DNA from: Candidatus Poseidoniaceae archaeon
GTDB lineage: Archaea; Thermoplasmatota; Poseidoniia; Poseidoniales; Poseidoniaceae
Assembly (NCBI GenBank): GCA_938075675.1
Contig: CALJHE010000021.1
Span: 1-64,000 of the forward strand
DNA length: 64,000 nt
Direction: 5' to 3'
In this document: positions 1 through 9,446 of the stretch, piece after piece
How positions within the stretch are numbered: position 1 is the first letter of the stretch
Layout of the letters: each line of letters opens with the position of its first letter
The notes under the pieces: generated by a model
Told to the model about the DNA's origin: nothing
The model's input: the letters and a program-made list of their open reading frames with translations, nothing else
The model's database searches: none
Position numbers and translations under genes: made by a program

Positions 1-128
1 TGTGTGCACAAGGGGTTCTCCATAACACCCTTGCACACACTATGCATGTTTCCAAGGGTTTGCAGTCCGTCCTGTTCGTCCCTACTGTCGTAAACGCCCG
101 CATACACATGGGGCCCCCTTGTGTACGC
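1..128. repeat. Two inverted pairs of a TRYACAAGGGG-like box
   Basis: Non-coding DNA with four related boxes. Box A (1-15) reads TGTGTGCACAAGGGG. Box B (26-40) is its inverse with a 2-nt deletion. Boxes D (103-113) and C (114-128) form a near-perfect palindrome around 103-125, with TACACA on the left and TGTGTA on the right of a GGGG/CCCCC centre. Boxes ending in a G-run and set in inverted pairs resemble archaeal origin recognition boxes in general form, but an operator or a terminator for a gene to the left is equally possible. No Cdc6/Orc1 gene is visible. Confidence 0.6.
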
Positions 129-308
129 AAAACCCTGAATAAACGAAAGTGAAATTATTCCTCGCCGACGTAAACACACGGGCGGAGGAGAAGAATTGAC
201 GAATACGGTTCATTTCTTCCACCAACAAGCAAGGCATCCGGCGAGTATAAACAAAATCGTCCCTGAAATACTAAGCACATTGAAGAGTCACACGGTTTAG
301 CAACATCC
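129..308 (+). promoter_or_regulatory. Leader region of the hydrolase with a possible TATA box
   Basis: This stretch has no gene. A TATA-like GTATAAAC at about 245-252 would place transcription start near 273, giving a leader of about 35 nt before the ATG at 309. Nothing else is recognised here. Confidence 0.3.
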
Positions 309-1196
309 ATGGGCGAAAAATTGACAGTACATTCTCGTTCTCCTTTTGAAATCCATCACATACTCACCGGCTTGGAAAAAACTTCGGAGACCACGGTAGA
401 TGCGGAATTATTTCTTCCCAAAGGAGAAGGTCCGTTTGGTTGCATTATTGCCCTTCACGGGAGCATGGGCTGGGGCTCTCATCACCAAGACCACATCGAC
501 GGTTGGCTCGCTGAAGGACTTGCAGTTTGCAAGGTTCATTCGTTTGCTTCCCGTTCGGTTGATTCTACAGTTGATGATCAACTCACTGTGACGCATGCGA
601 TGATGCTCGTTGACGCTTTTCGCACCCGCTCGTTACTCGAACAAGATTCTCGAATTGGGAAGATTGGAATTACGGGTTGGAGCCTTGGAGGTACCGTGGC
701 TTTGTATTCGTCTTGGTTACCAATTTGTGATGTTTTGGGTGAGCCCTTTGATGCCCATTTACCCTTTTATCCAGCGGCTCATCTGCGCCCTGAGATACAA
801 AAGTGGTCTGATTCACCGATTTTGATTCTTCATGGCGAAGCAGATGACTGGACTCCCCTTCATTTCGTGGAGAGTCTCATGCCTCAGCTTCCGAATGCGA
901 ACTTGCACACGTATTCTGATGCGCACCATTCTTTCGACAGTGAGAGGGAATACGAACTGCTTCCAAAGGCTGTTCACTTGAACAAGCGAACAGCCCGCAT
1001 TGATAAGAACGGTCACATGTCAGGGAATCTTTTCCTCGGCATACGATGGCCGTTGAATGAACGCTGGCACCGTCGATGGGTCATACGGATACTGCGCAAC
1101 AGGGGGGCTCACGTTGAGGGTAATCCTGCAGCGCGTGCAGATTCATTGGAGCGTGCTCGAGATTTCTTCGTCGAGCAACTTTCCCACGTAAAGTGA
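309..1196 (+). CDS. Dienelactone hydrolase-like alpha/beta hydrolase
   Basis: A 295-residue soluble protein of the alpha/beta-hydrolase fold, closest in pattern to the dienelactone hydrolase family. The nucleophile elbow is GWSLGG (about residue 122), so the nucleophile would be serine, not the cysteine of classical dienelactone hydrolase. The acid lies in HGEADDWTP and the catalytic histidine in DAHHSFD, both in the expected order and spacing. An oxyanion-type HGSMGW motif lies near residue 50. The last 50 residues are basic and extend past the fold. No signal peptide is seen, so it should be cytoplasmic. The substrate cannot be read from sequence. It stands alone, with about 250 nt to the next gene. 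Confidence 0.8.
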   Translation: MGEKLTVHSRSPFEIHHILTGLEKTSETTVDAELFLPKGEGPFGCIIALHGSMGWGSHHQDHIDGWLAEGLAVCKVHSFASRSVDSTVDDQLTVTHAMMLVDAFRTRSLLEQDSRIGKIGITGWSLGGTVALYSSWLPICDVLGEPFDAHLPFYPAAHLRPEIQKWSDSPILILHGEADDWTPLHFVESLMPQLPNANLHTYSDAHHSFDSEREYELLPKAVHLNKRTARIDKNGHMSGNLFLGIRWPLNERWHRRWVIRILRNRGAHVEGNPAARADSLERARDFFVEQLSHVK

Positions 1197-1445
1197 GGTT
1201 GTTTCAGAACTTCGTTCAATTTCCACAGCCGCATCCAGTGGTTTGGCAAGATGCGTCAGCGGTCTCAGCAACTGGCTTTTGGACGGTCTCTTTCTTTGGA
1301 CGTCGGCGGATAATGGATGGCATTCGAACTTTACGCTGGTTTTGAGCAGTACGGCGGTTCATGTTCTGTCGTTGCGCCACTCAAATAATAACCTTGTCCA
1401 AATTGGTAAAATCGCACATGGAATCTGTTCGTTGTAATACATGTC

Positions 1446-2462
1446 ATGAAGAGCAAACATTTGTTTCCGTGCAAGGGGATGTTTCACCCAAGTCGACGTG
1501 TACATGCTGTCAAAGAGTTTTCAAGTAACCGGCTTGCGGCTTTCATCATGGTTGACCTTCTAGGCTACGGCGAGAAGGACTCAACGCCTCAAAGTCTCTT
1601 CACTTTGGCTTTGATTGCAGGATTGACTCTGTTCTTTTTTTTCCAGTGGGAAATGAACGACTTGTTGATTGACTCTTTCCCGTCCTTCCATTCCTCGACG
1701 TTACCACTTTCTTTGGTTTTCATTTGGAGGCTTCTTTGTCTGGTGGTTGGTGCAAGTGCCCTCATCTACATGTATCGGATGGAGACGGGTAGGATGATTG
1801 TTCTCGATCACGAGTCGCGAGAAGAACGGTTGACGCACCCAGTGAAATCCGAGAAGTTCGTTACATTCAGCAGTTGGACCCTTCTCTCGAACTTTGCATA
1901 CTTTCTATTTGCATCCATCGCTACATACTTGATACTCGGCAAACACGATGTGCCAAAATGGGTTGAGATATTCCAAGTTGCTTTTTTTTCAACAGCCATT
2001 GGTGCTGCTTTCCTCACATCGACCATTGTACGCTTGGTGATTTTACCTGGAGAGGTTCATCAGCGACGCAATCACGATCATCAATTTCTGTTCCACAACC
2101 AAATCATGCACAACTTTGCTGCGATTTTCCTTGCCGTTGAAATCCTTCTCGCCCAACCTGAACTCCAACCGGAGTTTGCTCTTTTCGGACTGTTGCTTGG
2201 CGTAGTTTATGCGGCATTTGCATATCCATTTGCAGCGTTTTGGAAAGGTTACTATGTCTACGGCTTCATCGATCCGCGATTGAAGTATGCCCCTTTCCTG
2301 CAGGCTGGATTAGCAGGTGCCATTTCGGTGTTCTATCTCGGTTTGTGGCTTAGTAGTGAATTGGTTTCATACAACTTCATACTCGGATTTCTTGTTCTTT
2401 TCTTATGGGTCTATCGAATTGTGCAATTCAAATCAGCACTCCCAAGGGAGTCTGAATTATGA
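1446..2462 (+). CDS. Multi-pass membrane protein, unknown function
   Basis: A protein of up to 338 residues with about eight hydrophobic segments, in pairs separated by short charged loops. Examples are a segment around residues 55-72, another around 92-110, one starting SNFAYFLFASIATYLILG, and three closely spaced ones near the C-terminus. No catalytic motif is recognised. The first 34 residues are basic and not membrane-like, so translation may instead begin at the internal ATG at 1548 (sequence MVDLLGYGEKD). Neighbours give no functional clue. The open frame, hydrophobic periodicity and codon use like its neighbours support a real gene. Confidence 0.65.
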   Translation: MKSKHLFPCKGMFHPSRRVHAVKEFSSNRLAAFIMVDLLGYGEKDSTPQSLFTLALIAGLTLFFFFQWEMNDLLIDSFPSFHSSTLPLSLVFIWRLLCLVVGASALIYMYRMETGRMIVLDHESREERLTHPVKSEKFVTFSSWTLLSNFAYFLFASIATYLILGKHDVPKWVEIFQVAFFSTAIGAAFLTSTIVRLVILPGEVHQRRNHDHQFLFHNQIMHNFAAIFLAVEILLAQPELQPEFALFGLLLGVVYAAFAYPFAAFWKGYYVYGFIDPRLKYAPFLQAGLAGAISVFYLGLWLSSELVSYNFILGFLVLFLWVYRIVQFKSALPRESEL

Positions 2463-2481
2463 GTTCTTCTTCATCAGTGGC

Positions 2482-2637
2482 TCATACAAAGTAAAAGTAC
2501 ACTGGAACTAAGGAAAATACTGCAATGTAGATGAGTGCTTTTAGTGGCCGAACCCACCACCGATTTTCTTCGGCATCCATAAACTCTCCAACGGCATCAG
2601 CAACATGACTCAGCGGCAGCAGTGGTTCAACGGCCAT
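2482..2637 (-). CDS. Possible small single-pass membrane protein (51 aa)
   Basis: A short open frame within the otherwise empty 2463-2775 interval. It encodes 51 residues: a polar N-terminal half with MDAEENRWW, then one hydrophobic helix (LIYIAVFSLVPVYFYF) running to the stop. This tail-anchored layout is plausible for a real small protein. No clear Shine-Dalgarno sequence precedes the ATG and no homologue is known to me. The rest of the interval (2638-2775) shows nothing else. Confidence 0.3.
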   Translation of the reverse strand: MAVEPLLPLSHVADAVGEFMDAEENRWWVRPLKALIYIAVFSLVPVYFYFV

Positions 2638-2775
2638 GTGCAGTTTTTGACACCGGATTAAATGAAACTTGTTCCGTTTTCATTCGATTCTCTCATCTTT
2701 CGCCAACTTACTGATAAGCGAATCGTACACTTCATTGCTCGTATCATCTGGGCTCGAATCTTCCAAAGTATCTCT

Positions 2776-3408
2776 TCACTTGTGAGGGTAATCATGCCAA
2801 AACTTGTCCCATTTCGATGGCATCATGACGTAATCGTAGTCAAATCCACTGCCAGTACCGTGGGAATTGAAGCAAAATATGCTGTGCGACGCAACCTTTT
2901 GCCCTTCCATTTTGCTAAGGGCGAAATACGTCCAACACAATGTGCCTGAATGGTTCCAAATTTGGTTTGGTTCGCCAAACTCGTCTCGAACTTCCTCTTG
3001 AGTAGAGCCATAGAACTCGTATATTTCTTGTGGGGTGTAGGTCTTGCTTCTTTTTCTGTGCACGGTAGAGATGAGATGCGGGTCGTAAGGTACGGTCGGA
3101 TTGAGCATGTTGGCAATGGAGGGTATATTTTCCCACCCGTTTCCATGGAAGAATACACTCCATTCTCCATTTTCTTTCTGACAACATGCGATGACGTCCT
3201 GGTGTGAAAATCCACTGGTCGCAATTCGCACGGGCGCTTCTGGGCGATTGAACGAGCTGCATGTGACTTCAAGCCAGTAAATACCCTCACTCGAGATGAC
3301 TTCATTCAGTCTCCAACGACCGTCTGCATCCGGAAACAAGCCTTTGCACATTTTTTCAAAATGTGGTTTGAAATCGACCATGCCCAATCTGCCATCGTGT
3401 TGTGACAC
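2776..3408 (-). CDS. Hypothetical protein, 210 aa
   Basis: An acidic to neutral soluble protein rich in aromatic residues (Trp, Tyr, Phe) and histidine. It has no signal peptide, no membrane segment and no motif I recognise. The frame could start at GTG 3408 or at ATG 3381 (sequence [10 protein letters not shown]). It runs divergently from the cold-shock gene, about 140 nt away if that gene starts at 3546. The amino-acid composition looks protein-like while the two overlapping frames on the same strand do not, which is why this frame was chosen. Function unknown. Confidence 0.55.
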   Translation of the reverse strand: MSQHDGRLGMVDFKPHFEKMCKGLFPDADGRWRLNEVISSEGIYWLEVTCSSFNRPEAPVRIATSGFSHQDVIACCQKENGEWSVFFHGNGWENIPSIANMLNPTVPYDPHLISTVHRKRSKTYTPQEIYEFYGSTQEEVRDEFGEPNQIWNHSGTLCWTYFALSKMEGQKVASHSIFCFNSHGTGSGFDYDYVMMPSKWDKFWHDYPHK

Positions 3409-3514
3409 AGGCAGCGGTGCAGTTGTCGAACTATCAATACATCGTCTTTAATGCACTCGCCGCTCAAATCCTTACTCTGCTGAAACAAGGTTTGCGTGGG
3501 GGTATTGTCACTCA

Positions 3515-3525
3515 ACATAATATAC
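3515..3525 (+). promoter_or_regulatory. TATA box of the cold-shock gene
   Basis: The sequence CATAATATACC centres near 3520, about 26 nt before the GTG at 3546. This spacing predicts a leaderless transcript beginning at or next to that start codon, and so supports the short cold-shock protein over the longer open frame. Confidence 0.5.
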
Positions 3526-3545
3526 CACTTGTTGAAGCACAACCC

Positions 3546-3737
3546 GTGGCACAAGGTACAGTAAAGTGGTTTAACCAAACAAAAGGATACGGATTCATTG
3601 AACGAGAGGGCGGAGACGACCTCTTCGTTCACATCTCCGAAGTAGAAGGAGAAATCCAAGACGGTGATACCGTCAACTTCGAAGTCGGTGAAGGTCCAAA
3701 AGGACCGAACGCCGTGAGTGTCAGCAAAGTTGAATGA
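3546..3737 (+). CDS. cspA: Cold-shock domain protein (CspA family)
   Basis: A single cold-shock domain of 63 residues that should bind single-stranded RNA or DNA. RNP1 (KGYGFIE) and RNP2 (DLFVHIS) are both intact and the protein ends [10 protein letters not shown], as family members do. The open frame extends back to 3402, but the extra 48 residues are unlike the family. A TATA box 26 nt before GTG 3546 points to that codon as the start. Cold-shock proteins of this type are common in bacteria and in marine archaea but absent from many other archaea. The stop codon overlaps the ATG of the cutA frame by 4 nt. Confidence 0.88.
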   Translation: MAQGTVKWFNQTKGYGFIEREGGDDLFVHISEVEGEIQDGDTVNFEVGEGPKGPNAVSVSKVE

Positions 3738-4114
3738 GCATAACAAGTATTGAGGGCTTCAAGTCCTCACCTCTGTTTATGTCCGAACAATTGTTGATCG
3801 TCCTCACGACACTCCCTTCTGAATGGGAGGAGTTCCGCGTTGGCTCTTTTGCACAACTTCTTCTTGAATCTGGCGCAGCCTGTGTTGAATATTCACCTAT
3901 ACGGTCTGTTTACAGATGGGAAGGTAAAGTAACGTCGTCTAAAGAGTGGAAACTCGAAATTAAGTCTTCGTTGTCCTCTAAGACGCGACTTTTGGACGCC
4001 TTGAACCTCAACCACCCATATGATGTGCCGCAACTCGTTTACTTGTCTGCAGAAACATCAGAACTCTACGCGACTTGGGCCGCCCAAGTTCTGCCTGAAA
4101 ATGGCGGAGCATGA
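3734..4114 (+). CDS. cutA: CutA1 divalent-cation tolerance protein
   Basis: A small protein of the CutA1 family, which forms PII-like trimers and has been linked to copper and other divalent-cation tolerance, though its exact role is unsettled. The family signatures are present: the opening strand LIVLTTLP, the block [19 protein letters not shown], and the late motif [11 protein letters not shown] followed by a conserved Trp. The 126-residue frame begins at an ATG overlapping the cold-shock stop (ATGA), which suggests translational coupling. The family core starts at MSEQLLIVL (ATG 3779), so this second ATG may be the true start. Confidence 0.85.
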   Translation: MSITSIEGFKSSPLFMSEQLLIVLTTLPSEWEEFRVGSFAQLLLESGAACVEYSPIRSVYRWEGKVTSSKEWKLEIKSSLSSKTRLLDALNLNHPYDVPQLVYLSAETSELYATWAAQVLPENGGA

Positions 4115-4308
4115 GTCTGAAATTTTGGTCCGATGTTTGGAGCGAAGTTGGAGTGGAAACGCACCTTCGTCCAGTGTAGTTTCTACATTCAAAAACCGGC
4201 CTTTATAGTCTATGGCTCAAACCTTCGTTTAACAGACAACTGAGCCACTTTTTAGCATTGGTAAAACGCTCGCGAAAACGGTATCCTGCATCGCGATTTG
4301 GGGGAGAA

Positions 4309-4318
4309 CATTATACAC
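4309..4318 (+). promoter_or_regulatory. TATA box of the nrdBA operon
   Basis: CATTATACAC lies about 60 nt before nrdB and predicts transcription starting near 4340. The resulting leader of about 33 nt carries a G-rich ribosome-binding site, GAGGGGG (4359-4365), in good position before the ATG at 4373. Confidence 0.45.
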
Positions 4319-4372
4319 TTCCTCGGAGGGCAAATAAATTCCAGCGCGTGAAAGAAACGAGGGGGATGAGTC

Positions 4373-5419
4373 ATGGTAATAGAACACGGTAATAAATCGA
4401 GCCAAACTGATGGATTTGAATTGGATCTTTCACAAGAACATATTGAGCCAATGCTCCAAGAGAACTTGGATCGTTTCGTGTTGTTCCCAATTCAACATTC
4501 AGATATATGGGAGATGTACAAAATGGAACAAGCTTCATTCTGGACAGCTGAAGAAATCGACCTCGCTGAAGACTTGAAGGACTGGAAGGAACTGAATGAG
4601 AATGAGAAGCATTTCTTGAAGCACATTCTCGCATTCTTTGCAGCAAGTGACGGTATCGTTAACGAGAATCTTGTGATGAACTTTTCCAACGAAGTCTGTT
4701 GGCCAGAAGCCCGAGCATTCTATGGTTTCCAAATCATGATGGAGAACATTCACGCGGAGACTTATTCTCTTCTTATTGATACCTACATTACTGACGAGAA
4801 CGAAAAGGACCACTTGTTCAAGGCACTGGAAACCGTACCTTCAGTAAAGAAGAAGGGCGAATGGGCAATGCGATGGCTCTCCCGTAAGCGAGGTTCGTTT
4901 GCAGAGCGACTTGTTGCGTTTGCGGCCATCGAAGGAATTTTCTTTTCTGGTTCGTTCTGTGCAATCTTTTGGCTCAAGAAGCGCGGGCTCATGCCAGGAT
5001 TGACCTTCTCGAATGAACTGATTTCCCGCGATGAAGGTTTGCACTGTGACTTCGCTTGCTTGTTGCACAACAAGTTGCTGAAGGGTGCTGGTGAAAACGT
5101 CATTCGTAGCATCATCGCTGAAGCAGTGGAAATTGAAATCGAGTTCGTCACCAACGCTCTCCCTGTATCTCTTATCGGAATGAACTCGGATCTGATGAAA
5201 CAATACATCCAATTCGTTGCTGACCGATTACTAATTGCTCTTGGCGCAACGAAACTCTACAATGTTGGGAACCCGTTCCCTTGGATGGAAATGATTTCAA
5301 TGCAAGGAAAGACGAATTTCTTCGAAAAGCGAGTCGCCGAATACCAGAAGGCTGGCGTCATGGATAATTCATCACTTGGAAGTGTCCAACAGCGCTTCTC
5401 TGTAGACGAAGACTTTTGA
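4373..5419 (+). CDS. nrdB: Ribonucleotide reductase class I small subunit
   Basis: The radical-generating R2 subunit that lets NrdA reduce ribonucleotides to deoxyribonucleotides. By comparison with the eukaryotic R2 pattern, all diiron ligands are present: D93 (ASDGIV), E124 and H127 (ENIH), E187 (AIEGIF), E221 and H224 (DEGLH). The radical tyrosine is Y131, four residues after H127. The protein is strongly eukaryote-like: [16 protein letters not shown] and [10 protein letters not shown] match the animal R2 pattern as I remember it, and the C-terminus ends in Phe, the residue that docks on the large subunit in eukaryotes. It is 348 residues, a usual length. nrdA follows after 59 nt. Confidence 0.96.
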   Translation: MVIEHGNKSSQTDGFELDLSQEHIEPMLQENLDRFVLFPIQHSDIWEMYKMEQASFWTAEEIDLAEDLKDWKELNENEKHFLKHILAFFAASDGIVNENLVMNFSNEVCWPEARAFYGFQIMMENIHAETYSLLIDTYITDENEKDHLFKALETVPSVKKKGEWAMRWLSRKRGSFAERLVAFAAIEGIFFSGSFCAIFWLKKRGLMPGLTFSNELISRDEGLHCDFACLLHNKLLKGAGENVIRSIIAEAVEIEIEFVTNALPVSLIGMNSDLMKQYIQFVADRLLIALGATKLYNVGNPFPWMEMISMQGKTNFFEKRVAEYQKAGVMDNSSLGSVQQRFSVDEDF

Positions 5420-5478
5420 ACCGTATTCAATTATAGGAACTTACTGCGAATTCACTGAGAACACATGGAGGACGAAAA

Positions 5479-7872
5479 ATGACAATGCAAGTTGTAAACA
5501 GAAAAGGAGAACGAGAAGATGTGCGGTTTGACGCCATTCATGATAAATTGAAGACACTCACGTACGGTCTTGATCCAAACTGGATTGACCCAGGTCACGT
5601 TACGAAGTTGACAATTGAAGGATTGTATGATGGAGTCACCACCCGTGAACTCGATCAACTCGCTGCTGAGACTGCTGCCTCCCTTGCGTCCCAGCATCCT
5701 GACTACAGCCGCCTCGCAGCTCGAATTTGTGTCGACGACCTCCATCGCTCGACGAAATCAACTTTTACTGATGTCATAACAGACTTGCGAGAATACATTG
5801 ACCCCGAATCTGGTAAGCATGCACCTCTCATCTCAGAGGAAGTATTTGCCATCATCATGGAGAATGCAGAAGTTCTCAACAACCATATTGATTACAAGCG
5901 TGACCACAACTACGACTACTTCGGTTTCAAGACCTTGGAACGCTCTTACCTTTTGCGATTGAATGGAGAAATTGCAGAGCGTCCTCAGCACATGCTCTTG
6001 AGGGTCGCAGTTGGAATCCACCATCACAACATCGGTAAGGCATTGGAAACCTATGACTTGATGAGTCAAGGATATTTTACCCACGCAACTCCAACTCTCT
6101 TCAACTCGGGAACACCAACTCCACAGATGTCTTCGTGTTTCCTACTGACCATGCAAGATGATTCCCTCGACGGAATCTATGACACGCTCAAACAGTGTGC
6201 ATTGATTTCAAAATCCGCAGGAGGCATTGGATTGTCGATTCATCACATCCGTTCAAAGGGTTCGTACATCAAAGGAACCAATGGACAGAGCAATGGAATT
6301 GTCCCTATGCTTCGCGTATTCAACGACACAGCGCGTTATGTTGACCAAGGTGGCGGCAAGCGTAAGGGTTCAATCGCAATCTATCTCGAACCTTGGCACC
6401 CAGATATCCTTGCCTTCCTCGACTTGAGGAAGAACCACGGTAAGGAAGAACTCCGTGCTCGTGATCTCTTCTACGCCCTTTGGACACCTGACTTGTTCAT
6501 GGAACGTGTTGAGCAAAATGCTGACTGGTCCTTCTTCTGTCCGAATGAATGCCCAGGTCTCCAAGACTCCTACGGTGAAGATTTCAGAGAACTCTTTGAA
6601 TCCTATGAAGCTCAAGGATTGGCTCGTGAAACTCTTCCAGCACGTGTTGTTTGGGACAAACTCGTTGAATCTCAAATCGAAACAGGTACACCTTACATGT
6701 TGTATAAAGACGCAGCAAACAAGAAATCGAATCAAAAGAACTTGGGGACAATCCGTTCTTCGAACCTTTGCACTGAGATTATGGAATACACTGCTAAAGA
6801 CGAAGTCGCTGTTTGTAACCTTGCATCGATTGCACTCAACAAGTACGTTGATGTGGAAAATAAAACTTTCAACCATCAACTCCTTTACGATGTCACCTAC
6901 CATGCTACTGGAAACTTGAATCGAGTTATTGATGTCAACTTTTACCCCGTTGAAGAGGCTCGCAACTCCAACATGCGTCACCGACCAATCGGTCTTGGTG
7001 TCCAAGGTCTTGCAGATACGTTCGCCCTTCTCAAGTTGCCCTTCGAAAGCGTCGAGGCTCGACAACTCAACAAAGAAATTTTTGAAACGATTTACTTTGC
7101 AGCTTGTACCGCTTCTAAGGACGCAGCAATTGCTGAAGGCCCATATTCGACTTTCGCTGGCTCACCTGCCAGCCGAGGCGAACTCCAATTCGACCTTTGG
7201 GGAATGAACGACCACAGCGGTCGTTGGGACTGGACTTCTTTGAAGGCCGAAATCGTCGAAAAGGGAATGCGTAATTCACTTCTTGTAGCACCAATGCCGA
7301 CTGCTTCGACCTCCCAAATCTTGGGTAACAACGAATGTTTCGAAGCCTTCACTTCGAACCTCTATGTGCGTCGAACACTTTCGGGTGAATTCATCGTACT
7401 CAACAAGCACTTGGTTCGTGATCTGATCGAACTTGGCCTTTGGGGACTTGAGATGAAAGATGAAATCCTTCGTCACAAGGGCTCGATTCAAAACATCTCA
7501 GGAATCCCAGATTCTGTCAAAGAGTTGTACAAAACCACTTGGGAAATCAAGCAACGGCACGTTCTTGACATGTCTGCCGACCGTGGAGCATACGTTGACC
7601 AAAGCCAATCACTCAACATCCACATGGTGGATGCAAATCCGGCCAAGGTTACTTCTATGCACTTTTACGGTTGGAAGCAAGGTCTGAAGACAGGAATGTA
7701 CTACCTCCGAACAAAGGCTGCTGCAGACGCAATTCAGTTTACTGTTGAAGCCAAGAAGTCCGATGACCAGACGGTTGGTGGATTGGCTGGACGTGCAGAA
7801 GACATCTCGAGTCTTGAAGCAATTGCTTGCTCACTTGACACTCCGGATGACTGTCTAAGTTGCGGTTCATGA
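5479..7872 (+). CDS. nrdA: Ribonucleotide reductase class I large subunit
   Basis: The catalytic R1 subunit (797 residues). Residues 1-90 form an ATP-cone regulatory domain, suggesting dATP inhibition. The active-site cysteine lies in QMSSCFLL, the Asn-Cys-Glu triad in [10 protein letters not shown], and the redox-active pair at the very end (CLSCGS). The radical-transfer region reads [10 protein letters not shown], like the eukaryotic enzyme; blocks such as [17 protein letters not shown] and PMPTAS also match that type. A GGAGGA ribosome-binding site at 5467-5472 fixes the ATG. It forms an operon with nrdB and ends before a convergent terminator-like hairpin. Confidence 0.97.
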   Translation: MTMQVVNRKGEREDVRFDAIHDKLKTLTYGLDPNWIDPGHVTKLTIEGLYDGVTTRELDQLAAETAASLASQHPDYSRLAARICVDDLHRSTKSTFTDVITDLREYIDPESGKHAPLISEEVFAIIMENAEVLNNHIDYKRDHNYDYFGFKTLERSYLLRLNGEIAERPQHMLLRVAVGIHHHNIGKALETYDLMSQGYFTHATPTLFNSGTPTPQMSSCFLLTMQDDSLDGIYDTLKQCALISKSAGGIGLSIHHIRSKGSYIKGTNGQSNGIVPMLRVFNDTARYVDQGGGKRKGSIAIYLEPWHPDILAFLDLRKNHGKEELRARDLFYALWTPDLFMERVEQNADWSFFCPNECPGLQDSYGEDFRELFESYEAQGLARETLPARVVWDKLVESQIETGTPYMLYKDAANKKSNQKNLGTIRSSNLCTEIMEYTAKDEVAVCNLASIALNKYVDVENKTFNHQLLYDVTYHATGNLNRVIDVNFYPVEEARNSNMRHRPIGLGVQGLADTFALLKLPFESVEARQLNKEIFETIYFAACTASKDAAIAEGPYSTFAGSPASRGELQFDLWGMNDHSGRWDWTSLKAEIVEKGMRNSLLVAPMPTASTSQILGNNECFEAFTSNLYVRRTLSGEFIVLNKHLVRDLIELGLWGLEMKDEILRHKGSIQNISGIPDSVKELYKTTWEIKQRHVLDMSADRGAYVDQSQSLNIHMVDANPAKVTSMHFYGWKQGLKTGMYYLRTKAAADAIQFTVEAKKSDDQTVGGLAGRAEDISSLEAIACSLDTPDDCLSCGS

Positions 7873-7934
7873 TTCAACTTGGTTGAAGTTTATACAGTCT
7901 CGAACAAGTAAGAACTTACTCGGGGGTTTCAAGC

Positions 7935-7994
7935 CCTACGGGTAAGGCCCTGAGTGCGTTGTTTAGTCTCACGCTTCTTTTCCTTGCCCGTAGG
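7935..7994. terminator. Inverted repeat between convergent nrdA and lpdA
   Basis: CCTACGGGTAAGG (7935-7947) pairs with CCTTGCCCGTAGG (7982-7994); only one G-T pair breaks perfect complementarity. The 34-nt loop lies in the gap between two convergent genes, which suits a bidirectional terminator or mRNA 3'-end element. Confidence 0.5.
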
Positions 7995-8005
7995 CACCTT
8001 TCACT

Positions 8006-9436
8006 TCATGCTGAGTGAATCGCATGACCGAGTGTCGCAAGAACGCCTTCATGTGTCATTTCAGTCATGGTTGGGTGAGCATGAATTGTGCCGGCAATAT
8101 CTTCCAATAACGCGCCCATTTCAAGAGCAAGCGTCCATTCACCGACCAATTCACTGATGTGTGTTCCAACGCCTTGGATACCAAGGATTCGATGATCGTC
8201 TTCACGAGCACAGACACGGATGAAACCGGCAGTTTTCTCAGCCTCTTGAGTGAGAGCACGGCCGTTCGCACCAAGCGGGAACTTTCCAGTGATGACTGGG
8301 TGACCTGCTGCTTTTGCTTCTTCAGGCGAAAGTCCAACGGAGACAATCTCCGGTTCGGTAAAGACGATTGCAGGAACGGCAACAGGGTCGTAAGCACGCT
8401 TGTGACCCGCAATAATTTCAGCAACCATTTCACCTTGGAACGATGCAACGTGTGCAAGCATTTCACCAGAGTTGCAGACATCACCAATGGCGTAGACTCC
8501 ACGCATATTGGTTTCACATCGGTCGTTGACTTTGACAAATCCACGTTCATCCAGTGCTACACCTGTTGGAGCAAGTGCTGCTGAATTTGGTTTGCGTCCT
8601 ACAGTGACGAGAACTTTGTCGACGACAACATTCTGCATTTTCTTCTCATCCTTTTCGTTCTTGTCGATAAAATTGAGTTGGCAACGTCCGTCTTTTGTTG
8701 ATTCAACGCCCTTGGCAAAGACGCCGAGATGGGTCTTGATTTTTTGCTTTTTGATGGCCATTTCCAATGGCCGTCGCAATTCTTTGTCGAAAATTGGTAG
8801 GACGCTGTCCATTGCTTCAACGACGGTGACTTCTGAGCCGAGCATTCGGAAGGTGATTCCGAGTTCCAGGCCGATGTATCCTCCGCCAACAATTGCGACA
8901 TGCTGGGGTAATTCCTCAAGTGACAGTGCTTCACGGGAGGAAATGACATCTTCAGAATACGGCATGAATGGGAGTTCAATCGGAACCGAGCCGTTCGCCA
9001 GAATGACATGTTCCGCTTGAATAATTGTTGCATCCTTTCCTTTTCCAACTTTGACGGTCTTCGCATCTTGGAACTCCGCCCACCCAGTGATGAGTTCGGC
9101 ACCGGCATTCTTCAAAAGGTGTTCAACACCTTTGTTGAGACGCGTAACAATACCTTCTTTCCAGCCGACCAAGTTTGCCATGTTGAGTTCAGCAGGTCCT
9201 GGTATCGATATTCCCATGTGTCCATCGTTGGAAGCATGCTTGGAAAGGCTGTGGAACTTGTGAGCAGCGTGAATGAGTGCCTTTGAAGGTATACATCCAC
9301 GAATCAGGCAGGTGCCTCCGGCTTTTTCTCCTTCGACGATGATGGTTGAGAGGCCAAGTTGTCCAGCACGAATTGCTGCAACATAACCTCCGGGGCCGGC
9401 TCCGATAACAAGAACTTGACATTTTTTCGTTTGCAT
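8006..9436 (-). CDS. lpdA: Dihydrolipoyl dehydrogenase (E3)
   Basis: Flavoprotein that reoxidises dihydrolipoyl-E2 and reduces NAD. Seen in order: the FAD-binding motif VIGAGPGGYVAAIRAG, the redox disulfide in GGTCLIRGCIPSKAL, the NAD-binding glycine motif VAIVGGGYIGLELG, the second FAD motif VYAIGDV, and the C-terminal active-site histidine in HAHPTMTE. At 476 residues it has the usual length. The open frame extends to 9526, but a GAGGTG ribosome-binding site just before ATG 9436 and the family alignment place the start there. It is the last gene of the dehydrogenase operon, 10 nt after the E2 gene. Confidence 0.96.
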   Translation of the reverse strand: MQTKKCQVLVIGAGPGGYVAAIRAGQLGLSTIIVEGEKAGGTCLIRGCIPSKALIHAAHKFHSLSKHASNDGHMGISIPGPAELNMANLVGWKEGIVTRLNKGVEHLLKNAGAELITGWAEFQDAKTVKVGKGKDATIIQAEHVILANGSVPIELPFMPYSEDVISSREALSLEELPQHVAIVGGGYIGLELGITFRMLGSEVTVVEAMDSVLPIFDKELRRPLEMAIKKQKIKTHLGVFAKGVESTKDGRCQLNFIDKNEKDEKKMQNVVVDKVLVTVGRKPNSAALAPTGVALDERGFVKVNDRCETNMRGVYAIGDVCNSGEMLAHVASFQGEMVAEIIAGHKRAYDPVAVPAIVFTEPEIVSVGLSPEEAKAAGHPVITGKFPLGANGRALTQEAEKTAGFIRVCAREDDHRILGIQGVGTHISELVGEWTLALEMGALLEDIAGTIHAHPTMTEMTHEGVLATLGHAIHSA

Positions 9437-9446
9437 ACAAAGCACC

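Noticed and set aside
3402-3545. Upstream extension of the cold-shock frame
   Set aside because: It does not resemble the family, and a TATA box at 3515-3525 lies inside it, 26 nt before GTG 3546.
6370-7065. 231-residue frame antisense to nrdA
   Set aside because: It lies wholly within a fully conserved gene and has no recognisable domain.
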